Under the pieces are notes generated by a model. The model was not told the DNA's origin. It did no database searches and saw nothing but the letters and a program-made list of their open reading frames with translations. The translations under genes and the position numbers were made by a program. A stretch of DNA of 9,357 nt from Bacteroidales bacterium UBA1077 (GTDB taxonomy: Bacteria > Bacteroidota > Bacteroidia > Bacteroidales > UBA932): contig DCCQ01000120.1 in assembly GCA_002314195.1 (NCBI GenBank), forward strand, positions 1-9,357. Reading direction: 5' to 3'. Below, one piece after another: positions 7,202 through 9,357 of the stretch (positions within the stretch are counted from its first letter, which is position 1; every line of letters begins with the position of its first letter).

Positions 7202-8254
7202 ATGTCGATTTTCGTTTTACTTGATGCCTTGCGTGGCGCTGTCCTGATCTCCGGCCTGGTTGTCGTCATGATGATGATAATCGAGTCATTCAACGTGGAG
7301 TCTGACGGCAGGATATTCAGATCCCTCAAAAAGTCTGGTTTTGCGCAGGTCCTCGTCTCCGCCTTGCTCGGTTCCGTGCCAGGATGCGTCGGAGGATTCG
7401 CCGCCGTGTCGCTTTACACGCACCGCATGCTGAGTTTCGGTGCTCTGGTGGCCATGATGATCGCCACGACTGGTGATGAGTCCTTCATGATGCTGGCGAT
7501 GTTCCCCGGAAAGGCCGCTGTCCTGTTCCTGATCCTTTTCGTTCTTGCCGTCCTGACCGGTCTGCTGATCGACAGGTTCTACTCTAAAGGCAAGCCGCTG
7601 CCGACCCGCCTTGAGGATTCGTTCGAACTTCACGGAGACGGATGCGAGCATCAGGATGGACACCATCACAAAGAGGGCAGACATTTCGGAAGGACAAGAA
7701 TATTCCTGTTCTCCGGAGTCGTGATATTCATAGCCGCCCTATTGCTTGGACTGCTTGAGGAAGAGGCTGAATCGGAGGTCCTTGGCGTTTTCAATGAGGA
7801 GTGGACTTTCTGGGTTTTCGGTGCGCTGAGCCTTGTTGTGTTGGCAGCCCTGCTTTTCGCGTCGGACCATTTTGTTGAGGAGCATCTTTGGGAACACATT
7901 GTCCGCAAGCACCTCCCGAGCATATTCCTTTGGACTTTCGGGGTGCTTCTGGTCATAGGGATTCTGTTCAATTTCATTGACATCTCGGCTTGGATCAGTG
8001 ACAACACTGCCCTGATGATCCTGCTGGCCATCGTCATCGGTCTGATTCCGGAATCCGGACCGCATCTTGTCTTCGTGACCTTGTTCGCCAGCGGAGTGAT
8101 CCCGTTCCCGGTCCTGCTGGCCAATTCCATCGTGCAGGACGGCCACGCCTCGCTTCCGCTCCTTGCCGACAGCAAAGCCTCATTCTTCAAGGCAAAGGCG
8201 ATAAAAGTAGGGATCGCCCTCATCGTTTTTGTGGAATGGGGTTTGATATTGTGA
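7202..8254 (+). CDS. Putative ten-helix metal efflux permease (ArsP_2/DUF2899-like, putative manganese transporter)
   Basis: A 350-residue polytopic inner-membrane protein. Hydrophobic segments lie at about 5-27, 46-70, 80-100, 104-124, 166-186, 202-220, 241-262, 269-283, 285-309 and 333-350. Two halves carry matching signature loops, GSVPGCVGGF (57-66) with TTGDES (89-94), and GLIPESGPH (280-288) with QDGHASLPLLADSK (312-325). This resembles the family annotated as putative arsenic efflux or manganese transporters. The cytoplasmic-type loop between the halves is His/Cys-rich (144-161, HGDGCEH then GHHH), a plausible metal sensor or ligand site. The substrate cannot be read from sequence. It lies 6 bases after the DUF1573 gene, so the two are probably cotranscribed; the ferredoxin promoter starts inside its last codons. 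The family call rests on the signature loops and topology and would change if a profile search disagreed. Confidence 0.75.
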   Translation: MSIFVLLDALRGAVLISGLVVVMMMIIESFNVESDGRIFRSLKKSGFAQVLVSALLGSVPGCVGGFAAVSLYTHRMLSFGALVAMMIATTGDESFMMLAMFPGKAAVLFLILFVLAVLTGLLIDRFYSKGKPLPTRLEDSFELHGDGCEHQDGHHHKEGRHFGRTRIFLFSGVVIFIAALLLGLLEEEAESEVLGVFNEEWTFWVFGALSLVVLAALLFASDHFVEEHLWEHIVRKHLPSIFLWTFGVLLVIGILFNFIDISAWISDNTALMILLAIVIGLIPESGPHLVFVTLFASGVIPFPVLLANSIVQDGHASLPLLADSKASFFKAKAIKVGIALIVFVEWGLIL

Positions 8255-8272
8255 TTTTATGGTTTATATTTG
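8242..8272 (+). promoter_or_regulatory. Ferredoxin promoter overlapping the end of the permease gene
   Basis: TTTG at 8242-8245, 19 bases, then TATATTTG at 8265-8272, an exact Bacteroidota TTTG / TAnnTTTG promoter. The -33 box lies in the last codons of the permease. The start site would be near 8279, giving a leader of about 54 bases that contains a small hairpin (TCCGG ACTT CCGGA, 8282-8295). Confidence 0.65.
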
Positions 8273-8332
8273 CATAATGTTTCCGGACTTCCGGAGGCAA
8301 GCAAATGACAACAATTTTATTTTTTTTGAATT

Positions 8333-8506
8333 ATGGCTTACAAGATTTCAGATGATTGCGTGTCTTGCGGAACTTGCGTTGGCGAGTGCCCTCAGGGCGC
8401 TATCCACGAGGGTGATGTTCATTACGTCATTGACCCTAACGCCTGCATCGACTGCGGCACCTGCGCCGACGCCTGCCCGATGGGCGCCATCCATCCTGCT
8501 GAGTAA
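8333..8506 (+). CDS. 2[4Fe-4S] bacterial-type ferredoxin
   Basis: A 57-residue low-potential electron carrier of the clostridial type. Two CxxCxxCxxxCP motifs are complete: Cys9, 12, 15, 19 and Cys38, 41, 44, 48, each followed by Pro and a GAI turn, as expected for two cubane clusters in a pseudo-twofold fold. Length (57 residues) is normal for the family. The start MAYKISDDCVSCGTC is canonical; the ATG at 8333 is preceded by a T-rich stretch and no Shine-Dalgarno. It would serve anaerobic enzymes such as pyruvate:ferredoxin oxidoreductase or hydrogenase in the cytoplasm, which fits a strict anaerobe. It has its own promoter 61 bases upstream and a strong terminator 21 bases downstream, so it is likely a highly expressed single-gene unit independent of the permease. 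Confidence 0.95.
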   Translation: MAYKISDDCVSCGTCVGECPQGAIHEGDVHYVIDPNACIDCGTCADACPMGAIHPAE

Positions 8507-8526
8507 TCAGGCATCGCAAGATTTCG

Positions 8527-8567
8527 TAAGAGGGCGACCAAAAGTCTTGGTCGTCCTCTTATTTTTT
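8527..8567 (+). terminator. Intrinsic terminator of the ferredoxin gene
   Basis: A 15-bp stem (8527-8541 with 8547-8561, one G-U pair) and a 5-base loop AAGTC, followed by six T (8562-8567). It lies 21 bases after the ferredoxin stop. Confidence 0.92.
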
Positions 8568-8726
8568 CGTGCTGCTGGTCAATATCATTGTACGATCATT
8601 GTACGCATTTCCGTTCAATTTTTTTGTGCGTGCTTCCGGTCAATATCTTTGAGTGCGCTTCCGGTCAATGTTTTTGCGCGCATTTCCAGTCAACGATACG
8701 TGCGCTCTTCCTGTCAGCATTTTACA
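8567..8726. repeat. Degenerate tandem repeat, six units of 25 bases
   Basis: Units begin at 8567, 8603, 8628, 8653, 8678 and 8703, around a core TTCCGGTCAAT followed by a T-run and TTTG. The core GTCA falls at 8578, 8614 (as TTCA), 8639, 8664, 8689 and 8713, so spacing is 25, 25, 25 and 24 after a first interval of 36. The extra 11 bases of that interval are an exact tandem duplication, ATCATTGTACG twice (8584-8605). Units 3 and 4 are the most alike; the edges have drifted. Because 25 is not a multiple of three, it is not a protein repeat. A seventh diverged core may lie at 8830-8845. Some units resemble a -7 box (TATCTTTG at 8644-8651). Confidence 0.75.
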
Positions 8727-8868
8727 AAACGCTTTCAGCCACATAACCGACCTATGCCCATAGATGCCGGATCGGGTTGAAAAACTCGAATTCAACGGTG
8801 CGAGATTTTCACGCCAATATGCCTTGTAGGTGCTTCTGACCAATTGGAGGCTGAAAGTGTTTTGTAAA
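8721..8868. repeat. 148-base element with 20-base terminal inverted repeats
   Basis: The left arm 8721-8740 (TTTACAAAACGCTTTCAGCC) and right arm 8849-8868 (GGCTGAAAGTGTTTTGTAAA) are inverted copies with one mismatch in 20. The 108 bases between them include a small inverted repeat GTTGAA/TTCAAC and a diverged copy of the neighbouring tandem unit. Possible identities are a miniature inverted-repeat element, a large hairpin or a recombination site. I see no convincing target duplication at the borders and no gene inside. Confidence 0.7.
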
Positions 8869-8954
8869 TTCTAAACTACATAGACAAAAGTCAATCGTCA
8901 AGAGTCATATCTTTAGGCAAGAACTTGAGACATTGTCACATAGCTCTAATCTAA

Positions 8955-9174
8955 GTGGTTATTATTTCGGGTGCGAAAAAGGCGTTCAGGCACCCGAAGT
9001 CGCATCCCGATTGCCTTCGGGTACACAAAGCCACTTCTTGCTCCCCGGTGCGTAAGCGGCAAATAACCTTGCCGCTGGTAGGTGTCTAAACGCCAGGGCA
9101 ACCGCATCAAAATACCTCCTGCCTTTTGGGTACGGTAATGCGGTGATGACATCTTCGACCCTTATAATAACCGC
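8955..9174. other. Compact structured element, candidate noncoding RNA or IS-associated repeat
   Basis: GGTTATTAT (8957-8965) and ATAATAACC (9164-9172) are perfect complements that close the region; on the plus strand the helix extends by one U-G and one G-C pair. Inside are perfect stems at 8966-8974 / 8990-8998 (9 bp, 15-base loop), 9006-9010 / 9017-9021 (5 bp), 9055-9062 / 9069-9076 (8 bp, 6-base loop), and 9101-9107 / 9138-9144 (7 bp), the last enclosing a further 9113-9116 / 9129-9132 (4 bp). AAGTGG (8953-8958) also complements CCACTT (9031-9036), an alternative or pseudoknot pairing. The element is GC-richer than its flanks. Two minus-strand frames are open across it but resemble no family I know. 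Strand and function are undetermined. Confidence 0.45.
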
Positions 9175-9258
9175 CAGCGGAAATAAGTGTCGCAATATGT
9201 AAAAAAGTCGCGCAAAATTCCCGAAACTATTGCATATATCATTGATTTTTAGTAACTT

Positions 9259-9280
9259 CAATACTTAATAATAAGTATTG
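9259..9280. repeat. Perfect 9-bp palindrome just upstream of the transposase ATG
   Basis: CAATACTTA (9259-9267) and TAAGTATTG (9272-9280) pair perfectly around ATAA. It ends 5 bases before the ATG, so it could be an operator or a translational hairpin limiting transposase synthesis; both are inferences. Confidence 0.6.
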
Positions 9281-9285
9281 AATCA

Positions 9286-9357
9286 ATGGCTGCAACCTAT
9301 CAAATCTTTGCGGATTTCCCCGATCACCGCGTGACGGGGCGCTGCATCTACTCAATC
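9286..9357 (+). CDS. ISAs1-family transposase, N-terminal fragment cut by the window end
   Basis: Only 24 codons are present, beginning MAATYQIFADFPDHRVTGRC and open to the last base. The pattern F-x-x-(I/F)-x-D-x-R-V-x-G-R-C matches the N-terminal associated domain (DDE_Tnp_1_assoc, PF13808) of ISAs1-family transposases common in Bacteroidales. The catalytic DDE residues lie beyond the window. The left end of the insertion sequence is not certain: it should lie upstream of 9286, and the 220-base structured element before it may be part of the IS or an older repeat beside it. The ATG directly follows a palindrome. The call is based on a short stretch, so another transposase family with the same N-terminal domain is possible. 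Confidence 0.7.
   Translation, partial: MAATYQIFADFPDHRVTGRCIYSI

Noticed and set aside
8567..8726. CRISPR array
   Set aside because: Units are contiguous 25-mers with no unique spacers and no cas genes in view.
8259..8780. 173-codon plus-strand frame over the ferredoxin, terminator and repeats
   Set aside because: It reads through the ferredoxin in another frame, then the terminator and the 25-base array; it has no protein-like features.
8640..8843. 67-codon minus-strand frame across the tandem array and inverted-repeat element
   Set aside because: Its sequence is made from the 25-base repeat and the inverted-repeat arm; no domain is recognised. Kept as a repeat, not a gene.
9094..9110. 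CAGGGCAACCGCATCAA as the left terminal repeat of the ISAs1 element
   Set aside because: The start is reminiscent of IS ends and the distance to the ATG (192 bases) is possible, but the right end is outside the window, and this border would split the structured element.
8986..9261. 91-codon minus-strand frame through the structured element
   Set aside because: It and the overlapping 8946-9152 frame are both open, but no family is recognised and the helices explain the sequence constraint better. Codon-substitution analysis could reverse this.
8955..9285. Retron-like msr-msd RNA bounded by inverted repeats
   Set aside because: The closing repeats recall a retron a1/a2 pair, but the gene that follows looks like a transposase and not a reverse transcriptase.

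Overview
The window looks like a chromosomal segment of a moderately GC-rich member of the Bacteroidales (Bacteroidota). Three things point there. The ParE subunit has the SASGTITK-type TOPRIM loop usual in that group. Intergenic regions carry TAnnTTTG -7 boxes, two of them with a TTTG box 19-20 bases upstream. Genes start without Shine-Dalgarno sequences, and there is a DUF1573 lipoprotein-like secreted protein. I cannot name the species.

Layout, left to right. (1) 15-1305, minus strand: a decayed type III DNA methyltransferase gene (mod). It has an amber codon replacing a conserved residue, an 11-base poly-C tract that throws the frame, and a truncated C-terminus. (2) 1375-5589, minus strand: a compact operon read as parE (topoisomerase IV subunit B), then a PlsC-like acyltransferase, then a long-chain acyl-CoA synthetase. 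Each gap is exactly 12 bases, and a terminator-like hairpin follows at 1306-1345. (3) 5590-5995 (406 bases, no gene): a divergent intergenic region. The parE promoter is at its left edge. A near-perfect Bacteroidales promoter lies at 5777-5808, followed by a hairpin-rich leader of about 180 bases. I see nothing in 5621-5776. (4) 5996-8254, plus strand: a DUF1573 secreted protein and a ten-helix putative metal efflux permease, 6 bases apart. (5) 8333-8506, plus strand: a 57-residue 2[4Fe-4S] ferredoxin with its own promoter inside the end of the permease gene, closed by a strong intrinsic terminator. (6) 8507-9285 (779 bases, no convincing gene): the most unusual stretch. It holds a degenerate 25-base tandem repeat array, a 148-base element with 20-base inverted ends, and a 220-base element closed by a 9-base inverted repeat and packed with perfect hairpins. 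I see nothing in 8869-8954. (7) From 9286: the first 24 codons of an ISAs1-family transposase, preceded by a perfect palindrome.

The chromosomal core (parE, lipid genes, DUF1573, permease, ferredoxin) looks intact. Both window edges are accessory: a restriction-modification remnant on the left, and repeats plus an insertion sequence on the right. The best candidates for something undescribed are the 8955-9174 structured element, the adjoining repeat/inverted-repeat complex at 8567-8868, and the homopolymer-switched mod gene.
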